From Psettodes erumei (Eukaryota; Chordata; Actinopteri; Pleuronectiformes; Psettodidae), in NCBI GenBank assembly GCA_016785225.1, contig JAFBJZ010000941.1, forward strand, positions 2,091,001-2,155,000: a stretch of 64,000 nucleotides of DNA, given 5' to 3'. A program made the position numbers and the translations under genes. The stretch's first letter is position 1. Every line of letters starts with the position of its first letter. Shown here piece after piece: positions 37,114 through 49,287 of this stretch. Below the pieces are notes generated by a model. That model made no database searches and was not told the origin of the DNA. It worked only from the letters and a program-made list of their open reading frames with translations.

Positions 37114-37764
37114 ACCTTGCTTGTAACCCTCTCTCCAAACTCTCCCCACTTCTTTATCGGTCTCTTTTCAATCTCCTTCTCAGTAAATCTCCTTCCCCGT
37201 CTGTGTCAACCAACCACACCTTTCTCCAAGGTCTCCTTTTTTTCCTCGACTTTCTGCCTCTCTGGCTGGACGTGGTCGCTACTTTGAGGATTCAATATTA
37301 TTAATTTCCAATCTCCGGTTAAGACGCACAAACCCGAGTGTTATAGCCGAGGCTTGGCTCGGTGAGAGACAATATGACAATGTCAGCTGACCATTCTCCA
37401 CCAATTGAGAGGCAGGAGTTGAGGAGAAACTGTAGCTTTTAGCTCAGAGCTTGAACATTAGTGCTAAATGCCGATAAACACAACGTAGAGTTGGAGTGGC
37501 ACACTATGCAGCTTGGCTATTTGAAAAATTTTGGCTTGGAAGTTTAAGAGACGTGGTGTTTAAGAGGGGGTGGGGGTGGGGGTGATGCAAACTGTGTGCC
37601 AATGTCATTCAGTACAGTGATCATGCTCTATGCAAGGCGGAAGATTTGCACATAAATACACATGGAGTCATTTAAATGTGTCTTAGAGGCGAACTGTGTA
37701 TTAATAAACCTGTTTACTGAGATATAATGCAAAAGCCTCATTCGTGATACCGAGTTGTTGCATT

Positions 37765-37791
37765 TGTGTGTGCGCGTGCGTGTGTGTGAGT

Positions 37792-37853
<62 letters not shown>
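37765..37853. repeat. (TG)n microsatellite
   Basis: About 89 bases of TG, imperfect at the left. Faces a (CA)n tract 85 bases away. Confidence 0.95.
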
Positions 37854-37854
<1 letters not shown>

Positions 37855-37938
37855 ACAAACTCACTCACTTTTAATTTCACAACACCACTGCAGAGACGCG
37901 CGACATTTTCTACCATCTACGTGCTCTCCCCCCCGCAG

Positions 37939-38006
<68 letters not shown>
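37939..38006. repeat. (CA)n microsatellite
   Basis: About 68 bases of CA, in inverted orientation to the preceding TG tract. Confidence 0.95.
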
Positions 38007-38007
<1 letters not shown>

Positions 38008-41000
38008 CCTGTCGTATACGGGGACTTAAAATGAATATTGGCAATCCTTGTTTATCTCAGCCGTATCGACGAGTTTCCAGACATACTGTTAATGTTTCCA
38101 TTGTGTATGAATTATCTGGCATGTGAGCAATTTCCATGCTTTTTGCAGCGAACTAGGGGGAAGGGTGTAGGTGGGAAGAATGCCTTTATGGTCTCTCTTC
38201 TGTGGGGGCAATAAAGCAAGTGACGTTCCCCAGCTCACCAACAACTATCTCTGCAGCAAAGCCCTGCAACACGAGCAGCAATCTCCCAAGATCGGAATGA
38301 GAGCACTGCACAGTATGTGGAGGCGCAAAGCAAAAGGGCAAAATGTTTGCACAAGTCCAGTCGACCTAAGGACTGCGTCTGAGAAGACCATTTCTGCCGG
38401 TCTCTCTCTCGAAAAAAAAAAACCCTAATGAGTTGTTCGACTGTCCAGCACACGTCAGTCAAAATCCTCCACAGGTCGACAGTGGTCGGTGATCACCCCG
38501 AGCTGATAGCTCTCAGGTACAGTCTCTTTAACTCCCAACAATAAAGAGAAACACACTGATTTTTTTTCCGTGCAGGAGTTAATGTTAAATGAAAGTAAAA
38601 TTCAACTTTAGAAAATGCTTATGCAGATGTTCCACTCCGTCTTTTTTTTTCCTGTTCTGATCATACTTCAACATTCCTCTGACACAAGCAGAGGAAAAGG
38701 GAACCGATAATTATCCCAGTAGCAAATGATGGGTTTTGGAATTTACTTCAGAGGTGTTTTTGGGGGGGAAAAATCTAGCAAAAGCTCAGGCGGCTTGTCT
38801 GGGCGAAATGCTCTGCCACTGAACGCGTAAAAAAATCTGAATAATTATTATTATATTATGGAAGGCTGCGCCTCTCACTCTCAGTTCCTTGTAGTCAACA
38901 TAATTAAATTACTTTTTGTACAGAAGACGAGAGCGCGTAATTACACCACTCACATTTTATTTTCAACAGACACCCGCGTTTAACGAAATCAAAACAAATA
39001 AACGCCACACTTTCAGTCCAAACTATAAAATCCCCATTGCCTGGGCATTTCGCAACATGCCATAATAGATATCAATGAAATAATCAATACAGTTATTGAA
39101 AAAAAAAGACTGTTCAAACGCAGTCGCTCTGGCTAACAGCAGCCTATTGGTCCACCTCATTGATTTCTTCAATAGGGTGAATACTTGCAGGCTAAACGTG
39201 CAACACTGTTTGGTCTGTTGTTTGGGACCCTGAATGGCCCATAAAAGAGACAAGAACAAAGAGGAGGAAGTAGCCGGTGCAATAAAAGTTTCCCTTCACC
39301 TTATTCGTGGCCATATGTGACATCCGCGTCGCACAAATTTGAGGCAAATAAAGCGCAAAAGTTGGAGGCTGTGATTTCCCCCTCTGCTGCTGCCCTGGGA
39401 TTATTTCTTCTTCTTCACTTTGATACCGAGTAACGAATTAGTTGATGACAGGATGAAGCAAAAATAAATATATATATGGAAGGATAGGGAAAAAATCCTG
39501 GGAATCCAAATGTATATAAATGTATTGTCAGTCCACTGAGGATCAAATGTCGAAAACGTTAGAAAAGTGAATTCGACACTTTTCGTGCCGTATGACGAGA
39601 ATTTAAATCTTGACAGCACGAACGGAGCACGAGATGTGATCAATTCAGTGTTTGGTAGTGAGTGTTATACTTCCTTAATTTGTCAAGCTCGCGGTGTCAG
39701 AAACAACCCGCGTACACGTATTTGAGAATGACTTTGTTTCTTCGATACAGTTCCTCTTGTCATCGCCAGGCCACCGTCTAATGATTATTTCTTTAAAAGC
39801 CTTTAAAATGAACAGACCTATCCACTGCGCCATTTCAATTACAATTACATTACATTTTTTTTCTGGGGTTTCGAAAAGCACATTTTACCTTGGAGCTAAT
39901 TGTTATTCGCAACAACCCCCCCAAAAACACGCTGGTCCATAAAGTCCAGGTTGTAAATAACGGGCTGAACAGTAAAGCCAATGTGTGGACTGGAGGGACT
40001 GGAATGCAGCAGAGGTTGTGCCAGTGTGCAGATTTAGAAAGGTCATTCTTTCCCTCGTGTTTTAGTGTTTTATTGCGGCCCGTGAGGCAAATCACATGCG
40101 CGGCTTTTGACGCAGAAGAAGCCGTTTGGTCCACGTTTCCACGACCTTCCGAGGTATATTATGACCAGCGACGCACGAAAAAAAACGGAGAAGGACCAAG
40201 ACGAAAATAATAAATTATTAAAAAAGAGCCTATAGCAGTAGGCTACTAACCACTGAAATTAATATTAAGCATTAATAATTCACTAATGAACGGTGTCTAC
40301 TCTTAATTTGTAGTTATCCACGTGAATTTGCAATGAAGCCTAAGGAAAGAGCTCATGCGTATAGCGAAAGATGTATTATTATTCATTCCCGCAGATACAT
40401 TACTATAACATAGACGTTTCAGCCACATATAGGTTTCAATACATGCGTGAATATTTTTAATCAAGTGATCATATTATTATTATTATTATTGCCGGTGTTG
40501 TAAATGCCACTGACGTTGGGTCAGATTGAAATTTTACACTTTGATTAGTTTCTGTGCTGAAGGCCAAACTCCCACAGCACAGCAGGGCCCATCCACTCCC
40601 ATGAGCCCGTATCGCTTTCCCTTTGCTTGCCAATAGCTGCACATCAACATCCAACATCACAACATCACTCAGTATTAGTTCTGCGGGACCTGTAAAATTT
40701 CTACATTATCGGCCATGATTAAAAACGCAGCGAGGGAGGCAGAGTCTGGTCAAGCCTCTGATGCTTTTTCCTCTCCCCCGCTTCTAACCTTACTAATAAG
40801 GAGTAATTCACATACTAACAATGTAAAGCCCTCCATAAGCACTTTACCATCGCTGGCGAGCCCAATTAATGTCCGGAAGTGTTCGACTTTATGCTCGTTA
40901 AGCACTCAGGAAGCTGTTGGCCAATGAGCGCATGTTGATCCGCACATCATAAATTATGGTCATTAGTAGGCAAAATTTTTGGTCCTGTCGGGATTTGTAA

Positions 41001-41162
41001 GTGGGGTTCTAAATGTGGTGATGCGGACAGATTCACGACTTCATGGAGTTTTATGTGAACGTATCTCTGCTTTTAAAAACACTGCAGGGCAAAACAACAG
41101 ACTGTGGTTTTCCCCTCAACCGAGATTTACCTAACAGCCCAAATGGCATGCATTAAAACTGA

Positions 41163-41188
41163 CTCTCTCTCTCTCTCTCTCTCTCTCT
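41163..41188. repeat. (CT)n microsatellite
   Basis: Thirteen CT units. Confidence 0.9.
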
Positions 41189-41500
41189 TTCTGTAGGCTG
41201 GATATTGGGCAGCAGCAGGACACGATCGCAACAACAACAATGTTTCATAAGGGAAAAGCAAAACAACGTGTGTAACAGTAGGTTATGCGACTTTAAAGGC
41301 TTCCACGACCAGGCCTTGCCAATAATTGTGTTTTACAAGATTGAAACGCGGGAGTGTTTGCTCGCTCTCTTCGGCGGGGGACAGCAACAAATGAAACCAC
41401 TTCAACAACACAAACAATATTCTGTCCTCTCTGCACACACACAACAGTAAAACACAGAGGGGGCGATTTCGCCGAGCTGTGGGCGCTTTCATCTTCAAAT

Positions 41501-41503
41501 GCG

Positions 41504-41594
<91 letters not shown>

Positions 41595-41600
41595 GCACAC
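41501..41600. repeat. (CA)n microsatellite
   Basis: About 100 bases of CA with GCAC interruptions at the ends. Long His-Thr and Cys-Val frames across it are artefacts of the repeat. Confidence 0.95.
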
Positions 41601-41888
41601 AACCACATACTTATGATATTTTGAATTCATTCATGTGGATTTCCCTTTTTCTCTATTTTGTCAAATGCTGGCAACCCATCCGACAACTTAAGTGCGTTCG
41701 ACCACAGCTTGGCACCGCCCGTGCATGATTTACAATGCGCAGTTGACGCTGACTGTTGTTACCGGTGCTGGGTTGGATGATAATGACGATGTGTGTGCTC
41801 ATTTGTTTTGCTGCTGGTGGTGTAAATAAAATCCCGTGCAAACTTCCCACAACGTCGTCAGTGATTACCTCATGTGAGCCACAATCTT

Positions 41889-41889
<1 letters not shown>

Positions 41890-41976
<87 letters not shown>
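41890..41976. repeat. (CA)n microsatellite
   Basis: About 87 bases of perfect CA. Confidence 0.95.
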
Positions 41977-41978
<2 letters not shown>

Positions 41979-42038
41979 CTAATCATATCACAGAAGGAAA
42001 ACAAAGGAGCAGTCAGATCTCTCCGTGTCCAAAGTAAC

Positions 42039-42078
42039 GACAACAACAACAGCAGCAGCAGCAGCAGCAACAACAACG
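42039..42078. repeat. (CAA/CAG)n trinucleotide repeat
   Basis: Short CAA run, then CAG/GCA units, then CAA again. Confidence 0.85.
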
Positions 42079-42279
42079 ACCGCAGCGAATCAGACGCTGG
42101 GAAACGGTCGCCCGTGTCACTGCTCGTGCAGTTACTCGCTGTGGCAGCGGAGTATCAGGCGGGTCAGCTGACATCCGCAGTGAACCGCCGCCGAAAACCA
42201 GCGGCCATAAACAACAAGCCTCAACACCCGCCCACTTCCACATGCGGCGCTTCTCATCGCTAGGGGGCACTGCCGAGAG

Positions 42280-42280
<1 letters not shown>

Positions 42281-42368
<88 letters not shown>
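42281..42368. repeat. (TG)n microsatellite
   Basis: 88 bases of perfect TG, inverted relative to the CA tract ending at 41976. Confidence 0.95.
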
Positions 42369-42369
<1 letters not shown>

Positions 42370-42769
42370 CAACGTGTACATGTTGTGTGTACATATTGTA
42401 GCTTGCGCGTGCGTGAAGCTGCATATAGATGTCACCCGGGTTCTTGGCACGGACCGGACACAAACAAAGTGACAACAAGTATGGAAACAAGAAATAATTA
42501 GCGCGCATCCGTCACCGCCCGACGTAATTTGTCACTGCCTGGTCAGAGGGGCCTGTGAGTGATGCGAAAGTTTACTATCACCGGGCAATTTATTACAACA
42601 AACTGGCACGGCGTCTGCAAGACGCTCTGCTAATGGAGGCTAAAGCGGTACGCGCGAACACACGCAGGTGCCTGAGCGCCAGGCGGAGAGGGACAGTGAC
42701 AGTCGGCCCTGGGGGCACCAGCATGCGTCCCAGGCTACAGGTCAGGTCACAACTACACAAAATGGACGC

Positions 42770-42771
<2 letters not shown>

Positions 42772-42843
<72 letters not shown>
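42772..42843. repeat. (CA)n microsatellite
   Basis: About 72 bases of CA followed by CACT units. Confidence 0.95.
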
Positions 42844-42848
<5 letters not shown>

Positions 42849-42977
42849 TTCACTCACTCACTCACTCCTGCATCATTCATCATTGCAAACCCAGAAACCG
42901 CCGCTGGATCGCCAAGCACAACACAGGAGGAGGAGGAGAAAAAAAAAAAGAGCGACAGAAAAATGTTGTAATCTTAC

Positions 42978-43430
42978 CCCTCAAGCAGGTTCTCCGGAGT
43001 TTGTAGCCTCTCTGTGGTCCAACGCAGCAGCTGAGGGGTCACGATGGCGAGTGGGAAATATCAACACAGCGCTCAGTCTCCCACGTACCGCTGGCTGTCT
43101 CCATTTCCCGGCGATAGGGAGCTCGTGGAGGCAGGGTGTGCGTGTGTGTTTGCCGGGGGGAAAAGTCTTTTTCTAGCAGGCTTGCTTGCTCCCTTTCCCT
43201 ACCCAGTCGCGGCTTTATTGCCTCCGGGAGAGGGGGGGTGGATAGACGCAGGCAGCGGATTGTAGAGGCGGCGACTCTCCCGAGGATCCCTCTGTCAGGA
43301 AGTCGGAGATCGGATAAATATCACACGAAACGGCGTCAGGATGGCAGTGCAGTGCATTTACGTGAGAGTAAAGAGAAATAAGACGTTTCTACGCCCCAGC
43401 TTAGTCTGCTGCTGATACAAGGGAAGGACC
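42978..43430 (-). other. Candidate non-coding first exon in the hoxc6a-hoxc8a gap
   Basis: On the minus strand this GC-richer block ends at a good splice donor, GAGGG|GTAAGA (intron side 42972-42977), and begins just downstream of CACGTG (43476-43481) and CCAAT (43493-43497). No long conserved frame is visible, so it would be untranslated. Mammalian HOXC6, HOXC5 and HOXC4 are known to share an upstream untranslated exon; this could be the fish counterpart, which is inference. The left exon boundary is the donor, while the start of transcription is only approximate. Confidence 0.35.
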
Positions 43431-43475
43431 AGAGAATAGACAACAGCATAAAGTTCATGTTCATAGAGCGTGTGC

Positions 43476-43497
43476 CACGTGGCTCGCCGCAGCCAAT
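43476..43497 (-). promoter_or_regulatory. E-box and CCAAT block, candidate distal promoter
   Basis: GCCACGTGGC palindrome with CACGTG at 43476-43481, and CCAAT at 43493-43497. No TATA box is evident downstream on the minus strand. Confidence 0.3.
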
Positions 43498-44583
43498 CGC
43501 AGAAAGGATTCAGTCGTAAACTTTTATTACTCAGCTGTAAATTTCTCCCTTTAACAACCAGGAATGTTTGCACCCATCTTTCCCCTTTCTGTTTTTTTTT
43601 TCTCGATTTCACAAAACTAAAAATGGCCACGCGATATTTCGCTCCCGAAATTTCACACGTGTCACAAATCAGACGTTTATGCGTCAAGAAAAGGAGACAA
43701 TTCATCCTTTGGTGCTGGACAAGCTTGTATGCTACCATGTACCCAAGCTAACTGGAAATAGAATATAAAAGTGTGTGAATGGGAGAGAAAAGGAGGGGGA
43801 GACCGGGAAAGAGAGAGAAAGGCACAGAGAGACAAGGAGAGAGAGAGAGAGAGAGAGACGTCCAATTAAACTTCAATTAGGCTGAGCCATACTTCCATAT
43901 TAGGGCCTCTGTCTCAGTGACTGGCTCTCAGGATGGATTATATGACAGTAATATCAGGTATATCAGGTTTCTAAGTTCTCCACACATCCAGCATCAAAAT
44001 GCTCAGCATGCAAACATAATATCAAGATCCTGCCAGATTGAGCTAATTGGCGACGACTGCGTGATTTTCTTGATGAAGTGAAAAACAGGTGAGGCAGAAT
44101 CTGAGCCTGCAGAGAGCACCCACAGCACGTCCAGCTATCAAACCTCGTGACAGGGACTCAACGTACACTGGAAATCTGCTTCAGACTCTCGAAAAGATCA
44201 TAAGATTTGCACACGGAGAAGGAATGAATTACTCCTTTGGAAAACACAGACATAAATTTCACATCTTAGATATATGGAGAACATGAGGCGACCACTGGCT
44301 TTCCGAGAGAATTTCTTCACCTTCAGCGAATATACTGCATCGAAATACATCTTTTACAAAAACGAGAGTGAGAGAATTCAAGATGAATCTGAGCCTAACG
44401 CGATGGGGTTTTTTTTTTTTTTTAATCTCGTAAATCACACAAAGGCAAAAGGCCTCTCGGTTTTCTTTTAAAGCGAAAAGGAGAGAGGTGTCGTCTCAGT
44501 AACGAATAAAAATAAAAAAAATCAAAGAAACCTGTGTTACATACTTGGATGAACGGTGCACGTTGTCCTTGCAGGCCCACTGA

Positions 44584-44585
<2 letters not shown>

Positions 44586-44624
<39 letters not shown>
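44586..44624. repeat. (CA)n microsatellite
   Basis: About 38 bases of CA. Confidence 0.9.
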
Positions 44625-44628
<4 letters not shown>

Positions 44629-44722
44629 AAAAGATGTAGACCCATCCGAGCCGCGCCTTTACACTGCCAATAAAGTTTACAGCAGGTATACTAAACTTTA
44701 TTGGTAATGTCAACCCTGTGGT

Positions 44723-44728
<6 letters not shown>

Positions 44729-44767
<39 letters not shown>
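44729..44767. repeat. (CA)n microsatellite
   Basis: About 38 bases of CA. Confidence 0.9.
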
Positions 44768-44769
<2 letters not shown>

Positions 44770-46755
44770 GGGCCCATCCGTGGCGCAGAATGGTTGTGAC
44801 TTGGGGACACATCCGGAAATTTCTAAAGGCGACACGCACGCAAATAGAGGAATAAAACCCCTGAGTGAAAAGCTTTGACACAAACACTGTTTCACCCCGA
44901 AAATACAGACGTAAAATGCACACGAAGAGGGAAAATGACGTAAAATGAAGATCAGAGGGACTTGATCCCATTTGCTTAATATGCTTGCATCAAGAAGAAA
45001 CACCATTTTTTTTATTTTACAAAAAAAGGAGTCTGCATGCATATAATTTTACATGGAAGAGATAAAACAAAAAGCATCTAACACCGTACGTTCGTTCCGA
45101 TTCCACTCGTTACACTGCACTGCACAAACGTTAAAGTCTTACATTGATACAAGTCAGTTTTACTGAGGGGAGGATATAAAATTAAACTGTTGACTGATGA
45201 AAATAGTAAAGCTCCTTTCTTTTTTTTGTCTCTAAAAATCCTTGATTCTATTTAGGTCTCGTTTCCTAATCCCAACAATCCAGCTTCAAACATAAACAAA
45301 TGAATAAAAGGAATAAACACTGTTGAACTGAATTTCAGAACAGGCCTATAGTAACTAAACAACACTTCTTGAAGGAATAACAGTCTAACACCTGATAGTA
45401 GTCTCCACGGTGAAGTATTTGCATCCACGTTGTCTCATCCACACATCGAATGGATCGCTTGAGCTCACTCAAACCGCGCAGTCTAATAATATGACTGAGC
45501 GGATGAAAACAAAATAAAAGCAGACAGTCTGGACCCACCAGGAGCGTTGAATAATTTAGACGCGTGACAATGAATCAACCACAGTGTTCATCAGATGGGA
45601 GGAAGTTCTAAGCTCACGTTTGTGTTTTTTAAAAAAAAATTTAAAAAAGAAAATGTAAACAAAGAAGTGGTGCAGGAAAAACAGACTCGAAATTATGGGA
45701 AGATAAATGCAACTTCAGTAAGGAGCAAGTCAGCTTTTAACAGTAGGTGGATGAGAATGAGGTCAGATCGCATGCTTGGAAAAAGGAGGGATCCCATTTC
45801 TATTAAAATACTCGAGCAAGGACACTTTACCAAACGTTACAGCACTTCAAGTGACCTACATTGACGTAGCCTACATGCTTGAGGCAAACTGTGGGGTTTG
45901 TGGAACGTAGCTAAAAGTTTCTCAGATTTTTTTTCTCATATCATATCAGTTTAGTCTAAACGGTCACCATAAAGCTCAACAGCAGCAGCTGGGGAACATG
46001 AGACACAAGGTGCTACCTGCACTTGGCCTCTCGTTCGCTTTGATTTCAACGCCCCGGCGCTTTGTGCGCAGGTTTTGTCTGGACACCAGGCGTCACGCAA
46101 CACCTTGCGTTGGTATAGACAGATGAAAGCCTCCCTCATGCTTTGCCATCATTTAGTCTGATTATTAACGCGACACGCCGGACGTTTGCTAATCTCGTCT
46201 CAAACCGCCATTATTCATCCCGAGGTTCATTAAGAATCCACGCTGTCCTCCCCGAAGACAGGAAGTTTCTTATTAGGAGGATGAATCAAAATACGACTTA
46301 GGCTTCAGAGAGTACGCATGCTGTGAACGAGATTCGCAACCTTTCCTTAAAAGGTAAAGGGGCTGCGCGTTGTTTTTTTTAATCCAATAAATTGCAAAAG
46401 TTTAAATTAGGCAAACTTTAGACATGAGGTGATTGAATGTGCTGGAGCCCACTCTTCCCTCCTGCCAGGAAATGTTCTGGGCACTTGTGGGCTGAAAAAT
46501 CAAAGCATCATCACAACATCAACATTGTTGCACGTTTTGCAATTTCCTCGTTGAATTGTTCTGATTATCCTCACCTAATGACTTGTGGAAGCGTTTCGAC
46601 ATGAAAGCCGAGGGTTGGACGCGGCTCTGAGCGTTTGGTTTGTAAAAGAGAAGCGCAGTAAAGTGACACAACAGTGACCTAAACGTGTGGACTTCACATT
46701 ACATTCGACTGTGACTTAGCTTTTCAATTCACGTATGTATGCGCCTTGTGTGCTC

Positions 46756-46756
<1 letters not shown>

Positions 46757-46824
<68 letters not shown>
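46757..46824. repeat. (TG)n microsatellite
   Basis: About 68 bases of TG, just beyond the likely 3' end of hoxc8a transcripts. Confidence 0.95.
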
Positions 46825-46827
<3 letters not shown>

Positions 46828-46906
46828 ATGTGAAAGAGGGAAGACTTTAAGTAACCGAGGCTATAATATCGATAGAAAAATACAGAAATGATTGTGAGCC
46901 ATCTTG

Positions 46907-46912
46907 TTTATT
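46907..46912 (-). terminator. Candidate hoxc8a poly(A) signal
   Basis: AATAAA on the minus strand about 1.4 kb past the hoxc8a stop. A G-rich stretch (C-rich in the mRNA) at 46933-46975 lies just upstream in the transcript. Confidence 0.4.
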
Positions 46913-47279
46913 TGTGATTTTACATCAACAATGGCGGGGTGGGTTGGGGTGGGGGGTGGGGGTGGGGGGGGGGGCACACAATTCTGTCTTTTCACAGGAG
47001 AAAACACCAGGAAACGAGCATATTGTTAACATCAATATATAACAAGACGTACATAAAGATTATATTCAGTGCAAAAAACAACTACGCTATATCACCAGCA
47101 CATTAAAATAAAATTTTTTTCCCTTACTTTAAAATCGTTGTAATTGTAGCAGGTATTATCATACACAGTAAATGTGCGTTATAGGCAGTTTTAGTTGTTG
47201 GGGAAACAGCTTGCGATCAAATCAGAGCGATGCCATAAGTGTGGAATATATAAATTCTGCGAGGGCAAGGCTCTGAGTT

Positions 47280-47287
47280 TAGGTAGT
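47280..47287 (-). promoter_or_regulatory. miR-196 8mer seed site, hoxc8a 3' UTR
   Basis: Minus strand ACTACCTA, pairing with miR-196 nucleotides 2-8 plus the A opposite position 1, about 1.0 kb after the hoxc8a stop. Hoxc8 is an established miR-196 target in mammals. Confidence 0.6.
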
Positions 47288-47495
47288 GCCGTGGTACAAT
47301 CTCAAAAATGGTTCGCTTGGCTTTGAGCTAATCGTCTTCCCAAGACTCACAAATTGTCTTCAACAAGTGTATATTGTATATTGGGTAAATGCTACGTACA
47401 TAACTTAATAATATAAGGTTGATATAGAACACTTTAAAATTAAAACCTTATGAAATCTCTATATTCAGAAATCTCTATTGCAATTTCCCCAGGTT

Positions 47496-47502
47496 TAGGT
47501 AG
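47496..47502 (-). promoter_or_regulatory. Second miR-196 seed site (7mer-A1), hoxc8a 3' UTR
   Basis: Minus strand CTACCTA, matching miR-196 nucleotides 2-7 plus A1, about 210 bases upstream in the mRNA of the 8mer site. Confidence 0.45.
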
Positions 47503-48297
47503 CATCAAAGGATTTCAAACGATTGCATTTCCCTGGTAGTCCTAGAAAAAGATGTCTGAGGAGCTAATGGCTATCTTTGTCTAGGCCGTTCACATGAAAA
47601 CGAGTAAAACAGTTACAGTAACAATTAGAAGAATAAAACGTGTGGTTTCTACACGGGCTGAGAGCCCATGTAACTGCTGCGATGATGTCTGAACACGTAC
47701 TACTAAGTTATAGGCCTACATTTCACTGACAATTCCGCGAAGGTTACTCTGACATGATGTTCTTTTATTTATTTACTTTATTTATTTATCTTTTTTTTCA
47801 ATGTAGGCTATAATCTATTTACAACACAGGTCGGCGTTGGTCATTGTTTTTGATCTTATTTTGGCTATGCTTTTTTTCCCATACAGTTATTAAAAGCAAA
47901 ATTCGTTTAAAAAATAGCTAAGCCATGTTCCATCTAACATGCGTTTTAATTTACCTTCCCCTGTTTTTTTGGCGGGGTGGGGGGGGGGGGGGGACATGGG
48001 CGATAGTTCTACTAAAAGAAAATCAGCTACAGGCGTGTGCAGCTTCTACAGAAAAAAAAAAAAAATCCAAAATGGCAATGCCAATCATGTTTGGGAAATG
48101 ATGAGAATGGAGATTTTTTTCCGTCTATTTATGACAGCAATATTGGTGGGATTCCTGATCCCTCTTGACAAAAATGAAAGGGTGGTCATAAAGTTGACGC
48201 TCTCTGCCTCCTTGTGACTCTTCGTCTGTTTATGGGACCTCTCTCTCCTTTTTTCTTTCTTTTTTTCAGCCATATAACCATAAAAAGGACCATAAAA

Positions 48298-49241
48298 TCA
48301 CTCCTTGGTCTCTTCTTTCTCTTCCGCTTCTTTCTCTTCCGCCTCTTCCCCTTCACCGTCCTCGTTGCCCTCTTCCTCGGCCTCGGCTTCGGCCTCTCCT
48401 CTCTGACCCGGAAACTTGTCTTTGTTGTTCTCTTTTTTCCACTTCATCCGCCTGTTCTGAAACCAGATCTTCACCTGCCGCTCGGTGAGGCTCAGGGCGT
48501 GGGACACCTCGATCCTTCTCTTGCGGGTCAGGTAAGGATTGAAGAGAAATTCCTTCTCCAGTTCAAGAGTTTGGTAGCGACTGTAGGTTTGCCTCCCGTT
48601 CCGTCTTCCTGGGGCTTGAATGAAATAAAGCCAGAGGTTAGCTGGACTGACCACGGCCCCCCCATTAAAAAAACATTCAGATTACTTCTAATTAATTTTT
48701 CATTTACTTTTTTCCCCCTCCCCATCGGTATGAATACTAATCGCTCGGCTCCTTAAATAGCTTTCACCTCGACCCAAACACGTTCACTCTTAAAGAGCAG
48801 TCTGTACTTCAAGTATTAAAGTTGTGTACATTAGATTCTCCATTAACAGTAATATCTATTAGGATACGCGCATCCCAAACATAAAGCTAAATAATAGTCT
48901 TCTGAGTAATGATTATTTCCACTCATGCTGGTTCCATTAACATTTCTGTCTGCAGGAGTGATCAGCTGTCTGATGCAACTTTTACACCCACTCCACAAAA
49001 GAGTTACTGGGTGAGTGTATGAGAAGACAATGCATTTATGTGTTTTTAAAATTAGTACGGCAATCAGTTATGAATCCATCTGTCCATTTAAATTCCCTGG
49101 TATTTTGTAATGCCACATTCCCGCCAAACCAAACTAATATATTTTTGGTTTTTGCACAGAAGCATGTTTACAGAAATCAGTATGGTTTTCCCTCAATGCT
49201 AACAGGGCCTATGCAAGTCTGGTTGATATTTTCAGTCATAC

Positions 49242-49287
<46 letters not shown>

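Larger units (their letters stand above)
37114..46900. other. hoxc6a-hoxc8a intergenic region
   Basis: About 10 kb without a recognised coding gene. It is dominated by long CA/TG tracts between 37.7 and 46.8 kb. A GC-rich patch at 42.0-43.4 kb lies between them and ends in a CACGTG/CCAAT pair. There is no group-7 homeobox or hexapeptide in the gap, as expected for vertebrate HoxC clusters. Confidence 0.65.

Noticed and set aside
37114..37149. Upstream ATG for hoxc6a
   Set aside because: The 12-residue extension MGRVWREGYKQG is unlike Hox6 N-termini; MNSYFANP at 37113 is the conserved start.
41283..42971. Several long frames of alternating His-Thr or Cys-Val
   Set aside because: They are translations of CA/TG microsatellites.
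37114..48297. Possible hoxc7 remnant between hoxc6a and hoxc8a
   Set aside because: No homeobox helix-3 or YPWM-like exon was visible in the gap on either strand; group 7 is absent from known vertebrate HoxC clusters.
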